64,000 bases of DNA, from contig NZ_KB890739.1 of NCBI RefSeq assembly GCF_000373245.1, positions 162,441-226,440 on the forward strand. Reading direction: 5' to 3'. Shown piece after piece: positions 16,584-25,708 of this stretch. The translations under genes were made by a program, and so were the position numbers. Origin of the DNA: Echinicola pacifica DSM 19836 (lineage in GTDB: Bacteria; Bacteroidota; Bacteroidia; Cytophagales; Cyclobacteriaceae). The notes beneath the pieces are model-generated. The model saw nothing but the letters and a program-made list of their open reading frames with translations, did no database searches and had not been told where the DNA came from. Within the stretch, counting starts at the first letter, position 1; each line of letters starts with the position of its first letter.

Positions 16584-16614
16584 TAAATATATACGATTAT
16601 TTTCGTAAGTCCAA
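16584..16614 (-). promoter_or_regulatory. Promoter of the blaI-blaR1-type operon
   Basis: On the minus strand, TTG (16614-16612) is followed 20 bp later by TATATTTA (16591-16584). This fits the Bacteroidota TTG-N19-21-TAnnTTTG promoter except for the last base. Operator 2 fills the spacer. Confidence 0.6.
16592..16607 (-). promoter_or_regulatory. BlaI-type operator 2 (inside the promoter spacer)
   Basis: TACGA-TTATTT-TCGTA, the same perfect dyad, positioned between the -33 and -7 elements where a bound repressor would block RNA polymerase. Confidence 0.78.
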
Positions 16615-16621
16615 TAAGTAC

Positions 16622-16637
16622 TACGAACTTTGTCGTA
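16622..16637 (-). promoter_or_regulatory. BlaI-type operator 3
   Basis: TACGA-ACTTTG-TCGTA, the third perfect dyad, just upstream of the -33 element. Operator starts are spaced 25 and 30 bp apart. Confidence 0.72.
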
Positions 16638-17057
16638 ATTGATTGTTAAAGATCGTTAAAAAAGCCTGGGAATGGGGCGCAAAAGGGGGAAGGAGGGAAC
16701 TAAGGTTAAGGGCTGAGCGTATAGGATTACATAGATGGAGAGTATGAGATGCTTTCTTTTATAGGAATAAAAAATACTATACAGCTACCTGAAATTTAGT
16801 AAAAAAGTGCTAAAATGAAATAATAGGAGAGTTGTTTCTTCACCCCCTTAAAGGCCAGTTCGCTGGCCTTTATTTGTTTACTGGCATTACTATTTTAAAG
16901 TGTCAATGGTGTTTTTGCAGCATTTGTTGTGAGCATGGAGGGGATTTGATGAGATGAAAGAAGATTTATCAATAAGGAACAAGAATGAGAATCATTTGCC
17001 AGCGGATTTTTTTGAGTATTTTCGAACTCTAATCATTCAAAACTGTTTATTTTAAAT
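16638..17057. other. Gap with an orphan terminator
   Basis: About 420 bp between the blaI operators and ypdA with no supported protein gene. It contains one strong plus-strand terminator (next entry) that no annotated gene uses, so a short untranslated transcript could start in 16640-16800. Confidence 0.45.
16850..16878 (+). terminator. Orphan UUCG-loop terminator
   Basis: AAAGGCCAG-TTCG-CTGGCCTTT (16850-16871) is a perfect 9-bp stem with a stable UUCG tetraloop followed by ATTTGTTT. No plus-strand gene lies upstream within 3 kb. Confidence 0.8.
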
Positions 17058-18041
17058 ATGAAAGAAATAGATGTGCTAATAGTAGGGGCTGGCCCGATAG
17101 GCCTGGCTTGTGGAATTGAAGCAGAAAAGAACCATTTGGAATATGTGATTCTAGAAAAGGGTACTTTGGTCAATTCCCTCTATAACTACCCGGTGAATAT
17201 GACTTTTTTCTCTACTTCGGAGAAGTTAGAGATGGGTGGAGTGCCATTTATGTCGATCAATAAACAACCTACCCGGCAGGAGGCCTTGGAATATTACAGA
17301 AGAGTGGCCAAGCACTTTCAGCTAAATATTCATTTGTATGAGCAGGTAAACCATGTGGAGAAGCAGGCGGATGGAAGGTTTCTTATTCATTCCTCCAAAG
17401 GCAGCTATTTGGCTGAAAAGCTAGTCTTGTCCACTGGATTTTATGATATTCCAAATAAAATGGGTGTCCCGGGAGAGGAGCTTCCTAAAGTGAGCCATTA
17501 TTATAAAGAACCTTGGCCGTTTATAGGACAGAAGATTGTGGTAGTCGGCGGAGGCAATTCCGGGGTGGATGTCGCGCTGGAGACCTGGCGAAAAGGCGCA
17601 GAAGTGACCATGGTCCTGATGGGGCCCACTGTGGACCAGACCGTGAAATACTGGGTGCTTCCCGATGTGGAAAATAGAATCAAAGAAGGTTCTATTAAGG
17701 CGTATTTCAATAGTAAAATTGCCGAAATAAGAGAAAACGAGGTGGTCCTAGACACTCCTGAAGGAGAGGTGATTCTCGCCAATGATTTTGTGCTGGCAAT
17801 GACCGGTTACCGCCCTAATTTTGCCCTACTCAATTTGCTAGGAGTGGAGCTGACCTTAGATGAAAAGAAACGGCCATGCTTTGATGCCAATCAGGAGTCC
17901 AATGTGGCCGGTTTATACCTAGCCGGGGTAGTCTGTGGAGGCCTCAACACCCGAGAGTTTTTTATTGAAAACACCATTGTCCACGCAGAGGCCATATTCA
18001 AAGATATCATGGCTAAACGTAAATCCACCGTGTCAAAATAA
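17058..18041 (+). CDS. ypdA: YpdA-family bacillithiol-disulfide reductase (putative)
   Basis: A 327-residue FAD/NAD(P)-binding protein in the thioredoxin-reductase superfamily but without the CxxC. It has the N-terminal FAD motif VLIVGAGPIGLACGIEAEK, the family signature TFFSTSEKLEMGGVPF, the NADPH motif VVVGGGNSGVDVALE and a C-terminal GLYLAGVVCGG. YpdA (Bdr) reduces bacillithiol disulfide in Firmicutes, and its presence implies a low-molecular-weight thiol cycle here. It is convergent with the histidine kinase (14 bp between stops). Confidence 0.9.
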   Translation: MKEIDVLIVGAGPIGLACGIEAEKNHLEYVILEKGTLVNSLYNYPVNMTFFSTSEKLEMGGVPFMSINKQPTRQEALEYYRRVAKHFQLNIHLYEQVNHVEKQADGRFLIHSSKGSYLAEKLVLSTGFYDIPNKMGVPGEELPKVSHYYKEPWPFIGQKIVVVGGGNSGVDVALETWRKGAEVTMVLMGPTVDQTVKYWVLPDVENRIKEGSIKAYFNSKIAEIRENEVVLDTPEGEVILANDFVLAMTGYRPNFALLNLLGVELTLDEKKRPCFDANQESNVAGLYLAGVVCGGLNTREFFIENTIVHAEAIFKDIMAKRKSTVSK

Positions 18042-18055
18042 ACGATAGAAGAGCT

Positions 18056-19372
18056 TTAATGGAATACAGGCTGCTTAGGAAGCTTAAGGGTGAAGGTACT
18101 TCCCTCATCCAGTTCGCTTTCTACAAGGAGGCTTGCGCCTATGCGCTTGGCGTTTTCATTGCTAATGTATAAGCCAAGCCCCGTCCCTTTTTCTTCGGCT
18201 GTTCCTGGAGAGGAACTGAAATTCATTTCAAACAACTTACCGAGTTTTTCCTTTGCTATACCCGTGCCATTGTCGGTGATGATTATAAAAATTCCTTGTT
18301 CATTATTTTTGAAGATAAACTGTATCTGCCCTCCTTTTGGGGTGAATTTTATGGCGTTTTGGAGGAGGTTGCGGATGATGAGCAGCAGACGATCAATGTC
18401 TGCCGGGATTACCGTGCTGCCTTCAAATGATATGTTTAATGAAAGTCCTTTCTGCTGCGCCAGACTGGAATAGGTCTGCATTATCGTCTGGAATTTCTTC
18501 CGAATATCGACCATTTTGAATTGAGGAAGATCGTTTTTTAGTTCCACCGTGGCCCATTCCAAAATTTCCTCAGTCAATTTCTGAGCATTGGAAGCCATGA
18601 TTAGCAGTTCCTTCTTGACGGCGGTTTCCTCCTCCGGGTCTAGCTGGCCCTCGTTCATTATTTCCAGGACATTGGTGATGGAAAGCAAGGGGCTCTTGAG
18701 GTCATGAGATATCAATGCGATGATCTTATTCTTTTGGAGATTGCTTCTGGAGAGTTCTTTATTCGCTTTTTTGAGGGCCAATCCCTTCTGTTCGCTGATC
18801 TCTTTTTGCTGTAGGTAATTCCATTTCAAGGCACTGATAATCCCAATAATCGACAATAAACAAAAAAGATAGGTGATGGTAATATCCATAAAGCGGATCT
18901 CCTCATCAGGATAATTTGTAGGGATTTGGTGAGGATGAAATATGCCGATATAAGCGAGAATGATAAAGAATAGTAAATTATAAGAACCCCAAAACCAATA
19001 GCTTTCCTTGTTTTGGACACATATGATAATGCTCAGCACCATTAGGAATATAAAAAAGGTGGGGCCATTCACCCCGTCGTTATAGTAGAAGTTGAAGGCC
19101 AGGACTGGATAGGCCATCAAGGATAGGAAATTGATGCCAGTGGTAAATTCCGTGCGACGACGAGCGATGAGGTAATAGCCCAAAATCAGCCCAGAGGCAA
19201 AGAAAATCACCCCTGCGAGAAGGTACTGACCTAACAGCAGGTTGAAGACCGTCATAGAGATCATATAAATGACTGCAATGAAAGCCGCAGAGATGAAAAT
19301 TTTGGTTTCCATCTGCTGACCTGGAATGGCAGGATTTAATTTTTTCCAAAAATTAATTATATGATTGATCAA
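18056..19372 (-). CDS. Membrane sensor histidine kinase
   Basis: A 438-residue kinase. The N-terminal half has about six hydrophobic helices with short loops (7TM/MASE-like, no periplasmic sensor domain). The kinase core follows: H-box ALISHDLKSPLLSITNVLEIM, N-box NLLQNAIKFTPKGG, G1 DNGTGIAKEKLGKLF and G2 GTGLGLYISNENAKRIG. The listed start is a TTG; the first ATG in frame (METKIFIS, at 19312) is an alternative that keeps all membrane segments. No response regulator is adjacent, so it is an orphan kinase. Confidence 0.88.
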   Translation of the reverse strand: MINHIINFWKKLNPAIPGQQMETKIFISAAFIAVIYMISMTVFNLLLGQYLLAGVIFFASGLILGYYLIARRRTEFTTGINFLSLMAYPVLAFNFYYNDGVNGPTFFIFLMVLSIIICVQNKESYWFWGSYNLLFFIILAYIGIFHPHQIPTNYPDEEIRFMDITITYLFCLLSIIGIISALKWNYLQQKEISEQKGLALKKANKELSRSNLQKNKIIALISHDLKSPLLSITNVLEIMNEGQLDPEEETAVKKELLIMASNAQKLTEEILEWATVELKNDLPQFKMVDIRKKFQTIMQTYSSLAQQKGLSLNISFEGSTVIPADIDRLLLIIRNLLQNAIKFTPKGGQIQFIFKNNEQGIFIIITDNGTGIAKEKLGKLFEMNFSSSPGTAEEKGTGLGLYISNENAKRIGASLLVESELDEGSTFTLKLPKQPVFH

Positions 19373-19438
19373 AGTAAAATAGTTGTGGCGTGAATGGGCT
19401 CTTGCAAAAGGGTAATACTCGGTAAAATGGATTTAGGC

Positions 19439-21070
19439 CTATGTGAAAGGAGAAATAAATTTAAAATTCTCCCCATCAAATAGCCCTTTATCGCTCAGTT
19501 TGAGAGATGGGATGACCAATAAGGCCATGAAGCTGAGTGACATAAAAGGGGCGGCCAGTGTGGTTCCCATTTTTTTAGAAAGTTGATCAAGTGCCTCATA
19601 TTTTTTGGCTACTATTTCTGCGCTTTCGGTGCTCATTAGGCCAGCGACAGGCAGCGGTAATACCTTCTTAGCAGCTTCGCTTACCACGGACAGTCCACCT
19701 TGGGACGCTATGATGAGGTTTATGGCTTCGCAGATGGACTCATTGTCCAGGCCCACGGCGATTATATTATGAGAGTCATGAGCGACAGAGGACCCAATTG
19801 CGCCTTCTTTGAGCCCAAAACCTTTGATAAAAGCGATGGCAGGTGGAGCGTCTGCGTATCGATTTACCACGACTATTTTCAGAATGTCCTCTTCTACATT
19901 GGCTTCTATATTCCCTTGTCTCAATTGACCTTTTCCTTGGGCAGATTTGGTGATCAGCTGGCCGTCTTCCACCACGATCACCCGAATGTCGTCCGAGGTG
20001 GAGGGCAAATTAAAATCTTCCGGGTTTTTGGGATTAGCGTGGAAGTTATTAATAGGTCTGGCCTCGGTGGTATTGATTAGGGATTGGCCGTTTTCAGCCA
20101 CTTTTTGTCCTTTAATATAGGTTTCCCTGACCATGAAGGAAGTCAAATCCGAGCAAATAATAAAGTCGGCGGGATCTCCAATTTGGAGGGTACCGACTTC
20201 CATTTTATAATGATCGACAGGGTTGATGCAAGCTGCCTGCAAGACCTGATAGAGGTCCTTTCCCGCAGCGACTGCCCGGGCGGCGAGCTGGTTGATATGT
20301 CCTTCCACGAGGTTGTCAGGATGCTTATCATCGGAACAAAACATGAGGGAGTCATGATATTCATCGAATAATCCGACCAAGGCCTCGAAGTTTTTGGCGG
20401 CACTTCCTTCTCTAATGAGGATTTTCATCCCCAAAGCAAGTTTATCGAGGGCTTCGGCTTCTGTAAAGCACTCATGGTCTGTACTGATGCCGGCGCTGGC
20501 ATAGGCCTTGGCCTGCTCTCCTCTGAGTCCGGGGGCATGGCCATCCACTGGCTTGCCATATTTTTGCGCCAGGTGGATTTTTGACATGACATCGGGATCC
20601 CTATGGATGGTACCCGGCCAGTTCATCATTTCAGCAAGGTAGCCGATTTCCTTTCGGGCAAGTAAAGTGTCAATATCCTCCACGGATATTTGACTGCCGG
20701 CAGTTTCGAAGATGGTGGCTGGCACGCAGGATGGCGCACCAAAGTTGAAATGGAAGTTGACCGTTTGGCCATTTTTGATCATAAAGTCAATGCCTTCCAT
20801 GCCGCAGACATTGGCGATCTCGTGTGGGTCAGAGACGGTGGCCACGGTGCCATGAGTTACGGCTATTTTTGCAAATTCCGATGGCACCAGCATGGAGGAT
20901 TCTATATGTACATGAGCATCGACGAATCCCGGAAGGATATATACGTCTGGAGCCTGCTCTATGGGGGTAATCGCTATGATTTTGGTGTTTTGGACGTTTA
21001 TCCGAGCAGGATAAATGCATTTTTTCCTAATATCCACCAATTGCCCTTCTATGAAAAAGGTATCTGTCAT
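19439..21070 (-). CDS. ade: Adenine deaminase
   Basis: A 543-residue amidohydrolase converting adenine to hypoxanthine in purine salvage. Metal ligands are visible in GFVDAHVHIESSML (HxH), DGHAPG, TDHECFTEAEA and FCSDDKHPDNLVEGHI. The C-terminal domain with IAVGLDNESICEAIN and GLSVVSEAAKKVLPLPVAGLMS is typical of bacterial Ade (not the eukaryotic adenosine-deaminase type). It is monocistronic and divergent from cmk. Confidence 0.95.
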   Translation of the reverse strand: MTDTFFIEGQLVDIRKKCIYPARINVQNTKIIAITPIEQAPDVYILPGFVDAHVHIESSMLVPSEFAKIAVTHGTVATVSDPHEIANVCGMEGIDFMIKNGQTVNFHFNFGAPSCVPATIFETAGSQISVEDIDTLLARKEIGYLAEMMNWPGTIHRDPDVMSKIHLAQKYGKPVDGHAPGLRGEQAKAYASAGISTDHECFTEAEALDKLALGMKILIREGSAAKNFEALVGLFDEYHDSLMFCSDDKHPDNLVEGHINQLAARAVAAGKDLYQVLQAACINPVDHYKMEVGTLQIGDPADFIICSDLTSFMVRETYIKGQKVAENGQSLINTTEARPINNFHANPKNPEDFNLPSTSDDIRVIVVEDGQLITKSAQGKGQLRQGNIEANVEEDILKIVVVNRYADAPPAIAFIKGFGLKEGAIGSSVAHDSHNIIAVGLDNESICEAINLIIASQGGLSVVSEAAKKVLPLPVAGLMSTESAEIVAKKYEALDQLSKKMGTTLAAPFMSLSFMALLVIPSLKLSDKGLFDGENFKFISPFT

Positions 21071-21375
21071 AATAAGAATTCTTTTGAGGCTATGCCTCCT
21101 CTAAAATCTAGAAAGTAAACTACTTAATGAACCGTAAAATGTAAGAAAAACATTCCGAATGTGGTATTGCTGGTTGATTTAATAGAGAAAAATGGCAATC
21201 AAATCGCCGAAATCTGTGGTGATATTGCTGATTTTGTCAGTAAACGGTTTGGTAAATTTAATATAAATTTAGGTTTAATGACCAATAAGCAATAAAGTAT
21301 TTCGGGGTTTGGGAAGAGGAAACAGAAGGGTGTAGGATTCAGGCTTCTCAATCCTGTATTATCCATTTAAAACCT

Positions 21376-21383
21376 TATATTTG
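21376..21383 (+). promoter_or_regulatory. Possible -7 box for cmk-ispH
   Basis: TATATTTG matches TAnnTTTG 38 bp before the cmk ATG, in the otherwise featureless 345-bp gap between ade and cmk. Confidence 0.45.
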
Positions 21384-21421
21384 CACCTGTTAATCATTTA
21401 ATGCACAGGTAATTTTTGGGA

Positions 21422-22105
21422 ATGAAAAAAATTGTAGTTGCCATTGATGGCTTTTCCGGATGTGGAAAGAGCTCTACAGCTCGTCAGGTAGCCAGTAGAT
21501 TAGGATATACCTATATAGACTCTGGGGCGATGTATCGGGCGGCAACACTACATTTTTTAAATCAATTTACGGTTCTTACCAATCCCAAGGAAATTCAGAA
21601 GGCCTTGGATACCATGGAGATCAGTTTTCACCATAATGAAGACACGGGGAAGCAGGAGACCTATTTGAATGGGCTGAATGTAGAAAAAAAGATCCGTTCT
21701 ATGGAGGTCTCCGAAAGGGTCAGTGACATAAGTAAGATCAGGGAGGTGCGGCTGGAATTGGTCGCACAGCAGAGGCGATTGGGCAGGCATAAGGGGGTGG
21801 TGATGGATGGAAGAGATATTGGGACGGTGGTTTTTCCTGATGCTGAGTTGAAGGTTTTCATGATTGCTGATATTCATATTCGAGCGGAGCGAAGGCAAAA
21901 GGAATTGCTGGAAAAGGGTGAATTAGTTGAATTGAAGAAGATAGTAGAAAATCTGTCCACCAGGGACCGCATAGATTCCAGCAGGGCTGAAAGTCCGCTG
22001 ACCAAGGCGGGAGATGCGGTGGAGATCGATACAAGTTTATTGGATTTTGAGGAGCAAGTGCAACGTATCACCGATATTGCAGAGCAAAAAATCGCTAAAA
22101 ACTAA
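21422..22105 (+). CDS. cmk: (d)CMP kinase
   Basis: Phosphorylates CMP/dCMP to the diphosphates. The 227-residue protein starts MKKIVVAIDGFSGCGKSS (P-loop GFSGCGKS), has the family motif YIDSGAMYRAATLHFL and the GRDIGTVVFPDAELK segment. The frame extends two codons upstream to a TTG at 21416, but the ATG at 21422 gives the normal N-terminus. It is followed 5 bp later by ispH, an arrangement frequent in Bacteroidota. Confidence 0.95.
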   Translation: MKKIVVAIDGFSGCGKSSTARQVASRLGYTYIDSGAMYRAATLHFLNQFTVLTNPKEIQKALDTMEISFHHNEDTGKQETYLNGLNVEKKIRSMEVSERVSDISKIREVRLELVAQQRRLGRHKGVVMDGRDIGTVVFPDAELKVFMIADIHIRAERRQKELLEKGELVELKKIVENLSTRDRIDSSRAESPLTKAGDAVEIDTSLLDFEEQVQRITDIAEQKIAKN

Positions 22106-22110
22106 GTTTT

Positions 22111-23001
22111 ATGCAGGTAACGATAGATAAAAATTCAGGGTACTGTTTCGGAGTGGAGTTCGCCATCCAAATGGCAGAGGACGAAATGGCCGAATCTGAC
22201 CGACTGTATTGTCTTGGAGATATTGTCCATAACGATATGGAGGTCAATCGACTAAGTGCCAAGGGACTGGTGGTGATCGACCGTGAGGAGCTGAAGAATC
22301 TCAGGGACTGCAAGGTTCTGATTAGGGCTCATGGTGAGCCGCCGGAGACTTATCAATTGGCGATAGAGAATAATATCGAATTGATAGACGCTTCTTGTCC
22401 GGTGGTGCTGAAGCTGCAACATCGGGTGAAGACGGCCTTTGATAAGATGGAAAAGAGAGAGGGGCAGATCGTTATTTATGGTAAAAAAGGACATGCTGAG
22501 GTGATCGGGCTTACCGGTCAAACCTTGGAGAAGGCCATAGTGGTGATGGAAGATGAGGACTTGGAGAAGATTGATTTTAGTCGTCCAGTGACTTTATTTA
22601 GCCAAACCACTAAGAGCACCAAAGGCTTCTATGCGCTAAAGGCAAAGATCGCTGAGAGAATGGCCAAAAGTAATCAGGAGATGGAGGAAGTGGATTTTAC
22701 GGCGAATGATTCCATCTGTCGGCAGGTATCTAATCGTGAGCCACAGCTGAATCGATTTGCCCAAGAAAATGATGTAATTATCTTTGTGTCAGGCAAAAAG
22801 AGCTCCAATGGGAAGGCCTTATACCAGGTGTGTAAGGCGGAGAATCCTCGGAGTTATTTTGTGGAGAATGAAAATGAACTAGATCCAAAGTGGTTTGATC
22901 CACAGGATAAAGTAGGTATTTGTGGAGCTACTTCTACGCCGATGTGGCTGATGGAGCAGGTCCAAAATTATATTCAATCGATGGATACTGCCACGGTATG
23001 A
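22111..23001 (+). CDS. ispH: 4-hydroxy-3-methylbut-2-enyl diphosphate reductase
   Basis: The last enzyme of the MEP isoprenoid pathway, yielding IPP and DMAPP. The 296-residue protein has the three conserved Fe-S cysteines: Cys12 in SGYCFGVEFAI, one in DASCPVVLKL and one in NDSICRQVSNRE. GICGATSTPMWLME is at the C-terminus. It is probably cotranscribed with cmk. Electron donors are not encoded nearby. Confidence 0.96.
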   Translation: MQVTIDKNSGYCFGVEFAIQMAEDEMAESDRLYCLGDIVHNDMEVNRLSAKGLVVIDREELKNLRDCKVLIRAHGEPPETYQLAIENNIELIDASCPVVLKLQHRVKTAFDKMEKREGQIVIYGKKGHAEVIGLTGQTLEKAIVVMEDEDLEKIDFSRPVTLFSQTTKSTKGFYALKAKIAERMAKSNQEMEEVDFTANDSICRQVSNREPQLNRFAQENDVIIFVSGKKSSNGKALYQVCKAENPRSYFVENENELDPKWFDPQDKVGICGATSTPMWLMEQVQNYIQSMDTATV

Positions 23002-23089
23002 GGTAGTTTTAATTAAGAAAATCAAAAACACACACGGTTCCGCTCATAAATATTCGCTGATTTATCTTCTAATAACTAATGTATTTTAT

Positions 23090-23097
23090 TAGATTTG
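23090..23097 (+). promoter_or_regulatory. Possible -7 box for the nqr operon
   Basis: TAGATTTG matches TAnnTTTG 38 bp before nqrA. It has the same sequence as the box proposed before the GreA-like gene. Confidence 0.45.
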
Positions 23098-23135
23098 AGG
23101 CGTTTTTCAAAGGACCATATAGTTTCAAATAAAAT

Positions 23136-24500
23136 ATGTCAAAACTAGTTAAGCTTAAGAAGGGATTTGATATTAAGCTGGCAGGAAAGGCGGAAAAGAA
23201 AATTGAGGCATTCCAGCCAGCCCAGACCTTCGCAATTAAGCCTACAGACTTTGTAGGTATGCAGCGTCCAAAAGTTATTGTCAATGAAGGAGATACTGTG
23301 AAGGCAGGAACTCCCCTCATGATTGACAAGAAACTTGATTCGGTATTATATGCAGCCCCCGTATCAGGCGAAGTTGTAGAAATAAAAAGAGGTGAAAAGA
23401 GAAAGCTTCTCGAGATCAAAATCAAGGCCGATAAAGAAATCAGCTACGAGGCGTTCGAGAAGTATTCGGAGTCAGATCTCAAATCCCTAAGCAAGGCGCA
23501 GGCAACTGCTGCGATTTTGAAGGGTGGAGTATGGCCACAGATCATCCAGCGTCCTTACGGTATTGTTGCCAATCCGGAGGATGAGCCTAAGGCCATTTTT
23601 ATCTCAGGTTTTGATTCTCATCCTTTGGCTCCCGATTATGGCGTGCTACTGAAAGGTCAGGAGAAATACTTCCAGGCAGGTATCAATGTGCTTAAGAAGC
23701 TGACTTCTGGAAAGGTCCACCTTAATCTAGACCAACAATCTGAGGTATCACCGGTATATGCAGGTGCTCAGGGAGTGGATGTCAACAAATTTTCAGGTCC
23801 TCACCCAGCAGGAAATGTGGGCGTGCAGATTCATCACCTAGACCCTATGAATAAGGGTGAGGTCGCTTGGACTGTGAACCCTTACGGCGTGGTGCAGATC
23901 GGAAAGCTATTGTTGGAAGGGATTTATGATGCTTCCAAAGTGGTGGCTATCACAGGTTCTGAAGCGAAAAAAGCAGTATATGCTAAGACTTTCCTTGGAG
24001 CATGTGTGGATAAGTTTACCACTGGCAATACCCATAGCACAAATTTCAGAGTAGTATCTGGAAATGTCCTTACGGGAGAAAGAATCAACGCTGACGGCTA
24101 TCTAGGTTTTTACGATCACCAGCTTACCTTACTTCCCGAAGGTGATTACTATGAGTTTATGGGATGGGCAAAGCCTACCAGCACTAAACTTAGTTTCCAC
24201 CGGGCATTAGGCTTACTTTCTTTCTTATCCCCTAATAAGGATTATGTATTGGACACCAATACAAGAGGAGAGGAAAGAGCTTTTGTTCAGACGGGAGTAT
24301 TTGAGCAAGTTACCCCAATGGATATCTTCCCTGTTTATCTTTTGAAAGCCATCATGGCAGAAGATTTCGATGAGATGGAAGAGCTTGGTATTTATGAAGT
24401 GATCGAGGAGGATTTAGCTCTTTGTGAATTTATAGATGTATCTAAGCATCCTGTTCAGGAAATAGTCAGAAAAGGAATAGAACTAATTCAATATAGTTAA
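23136..24500 (+). CDS. nqrA: Na+-translocating NADH:quinone reductase subunit A
   Basis: The peripheral cytoplasmic subunit of the Na+-NQR respiratory complex, which oxidises NADH, reduces quinone and exports Na+. The 454-residue protein begins MSKLVKLKKGFDIKLAGKAEK and has a biotinyl/lipoyl-like lobe (VNEGDTVKAGTPLMIDKK...SGEVVEIKRGEKRKLLEI), then the RnfC/NqrA-type core and the C-terminal TPMDIFPVYLLKAIMAEDFDEMEELG segment. It is first in the nqrABCDE series; nqrB starts 5 bp later. Confidence 0.95.
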   Translation: MSKLVKLKKGFDIKLAGKAEKKIEAFQPAQTFAIKPTDFVGMQRPKVIVNEGDTVKAGTPLMIDKKLDSVLYAAPVSGEVVEIKRGEKRKLLEIKIKADKEISYEAFEKYSESDLKSLSKAQATAAILKGGVWPQIIQRPYGIVANPEDEPKAIFISGFDSHPLAPDYGVLLKGQEKYFQAGINVLKKLTSGKVHLNLDQQSEVSPVYAGAQGVDVNKFSGPHPAGNVGVQIHHLDPMNKGEVAWTVNPYGVVQIGKLLLEGIYDASKVVAITGSEAKKAVYAKTFLGACVDKFTTGNTHSTNFRVVSGNVLTGERINADGYLGFYDHQLTLLPEGDYYEFMGWAKPTSTKLSFHRALGLLSFLSPNKDYVLDTNTRGEERAFVQTGVFEQVTPMDIFPVYLLKAIMAEDFDEMEELGIYEVIEEDLALCEFIDVSKHPVQEIVRKGIELIQYS

Positions 24501-24505
24501 TCGAT

Positions 24506-25708
24506 ATGAAGTTTCTACGTGATCTGTTAGATAAACAGAAGCCACTCTTCGAAAAGGGCGGCAAATTCGAGAATTTATATTATTTGTATGAGGCAGGGGA
24601 GACCTTTATGTTTAGCCCAAATCATACAACGAGTATAAAAGGCACCCAAGTAAAAGACGCTATTGATCTTAAGCGGATGATGATTACCGTGGTAGTGGCC
24701 ATGTTGCCATGTCTGCTTTTCGGTATGTATAATGTGGGGGCGCAGCATTTTATGGCAGTGGGTGAGTCAGCTGGTTTTGGTGAGAAGTTCTTGCTAGGCC
24801 TTAAGTTGGTTCTTCCATTGGTACTTGTTTCTTATACTGCCGGGGGTATCGTGGAAGCGGTATTTGCGGTGATAAGAAAGCACCCTATCAATGAAGGCTT
24901 CCTGGTGACAGGGATGCTTATTCCATTGGTAGTGCCTGCGACGATGCCGCTTTGGCAAGTTGCTTTGGCGACGATCTTTGCGGTAATTATCGCTAAGGAA
25001 GTATTTGGTGGCACAGGGATGAATATCCTGAATGTGGCCATGACCGCAAGGGCATTCCTTTATTTTGCTTATCCAGCTCAGATTTCTGGCGATAAGGTAT
25101 GGACTTACCTTGGAGACAAGGTAGCCGTTGATGGTTTCTCTGGAGCTACGGCCCTATCTGTGGCTTTTCAGGCAGGACAAACGGGAGAAACAGTCTCCTC
25201 AGCGCTGGCAGCACATAATGCCAGTATCGGTGACCAGCTCTATAGCTTTGCCAATATGTTCTTCGGATTTATCCCTGGATCGATTGGTGAGACTTCTGCA
25301 TTGATGGCGCTGATCGGTGCTTTGATCTTAATCGCCACAGGCGTTGCCAGCTGGAAAATCATCGTAAGTGGATTCGCCGGTACCTATATCATGGGACTGA
25401 TAATGAATGCCTTTGCTGTGAATGAGTTTATGGCCATGCCTGCACATTACCATTTGGTGATGGGTGGTGTAGCCTTTGGTATCGTGTTTATGGCTACCGA
25501 TCCGGTATCTGCCGCGCATACCGAAACTGGCAAATGGGTGTATGGTTTGTTGATCGGTTTCCTGACCGTCATCATCCGTGTGACTAACCCTGCCTATCCG
25601 GAAGGAATCATGCTGGCCGTTCTTCTAATGAACGTCTTTGCCCCATTAATTGATTATTATGTTGTAAATGCAAACAAGAAAAGGAGGTTACAACGTGCAA
25701 CAGTCTAA
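24506..25708 (+). CDS. nqrB: Na+-NQR subunit B
   Basis: A 400-residue integral membrane subunit with about ten hydrophobic helices. It carries covalently bound FMN through a threonine in SGAT, visible here as S212-G-A-T215 (DGFSGATALS), and is thought to carry the Na+ path and quinone site. The N-terminal MKFLRDLLDKQKPLFEKGGKF and the TGMNILNVAMTARAFLYFAYP segment are characteristic. Its end overlaps nqrC. Confidence 0.96.
   Translation: MKFLRDLLDKQKPLFEKGGKFENLYYLYEAGETFMFSPNHTTSIKGTQVKDAIDLKRMMITVVVAMLPCLLFGMYNVGAQHFMAVGESAGFGEKFLLGLKLVLPLVLVSYTAGGIVEAVFAVIRKHPINEGFLVTGMLIPLVVPATMPLWQVALATIFAVIIAKEVFGGTGMNILNVAMTARAFLYFAYPAQISGDKVWTYLGDKVAVDGFSGATALSVAFQAGQTGETVSSALAAHNASIGDQLYSFANMFFGFIPGSIGETSALMALIGALILIATGVASWKIIVSGFAGTYIMGLIMNAFAVNEFMAMPAHYHLVMGGVAFGIVFMATDPVSAAHTETGKWVYGLLIGFLTVIIRVTNPAYPEGIMLAVLLMNVFAPLIDYYVVNANKKRRLQRATV
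25681..25687 (+). promoter_or_regulatory. Strong Shine-Dalgarno deciding a GTG start for nqrC
   Basis: AAGGAGG lies 7 bp before the GTG at 25695, inside the end of nqrB. Such a strong SD is uncommon in Bacteroidota and supports GTG as the nqrC start over the upstream in-frame ATG at 25668. Confidence 0.65.

Noticed and set aside
19700-20371. Two plus-strand frames of 95-126 codons opposite adenine deaminase
   Set aside because: The minus strand encodes a complete Ade protein with all metal motifs; the plus frames show no family features.
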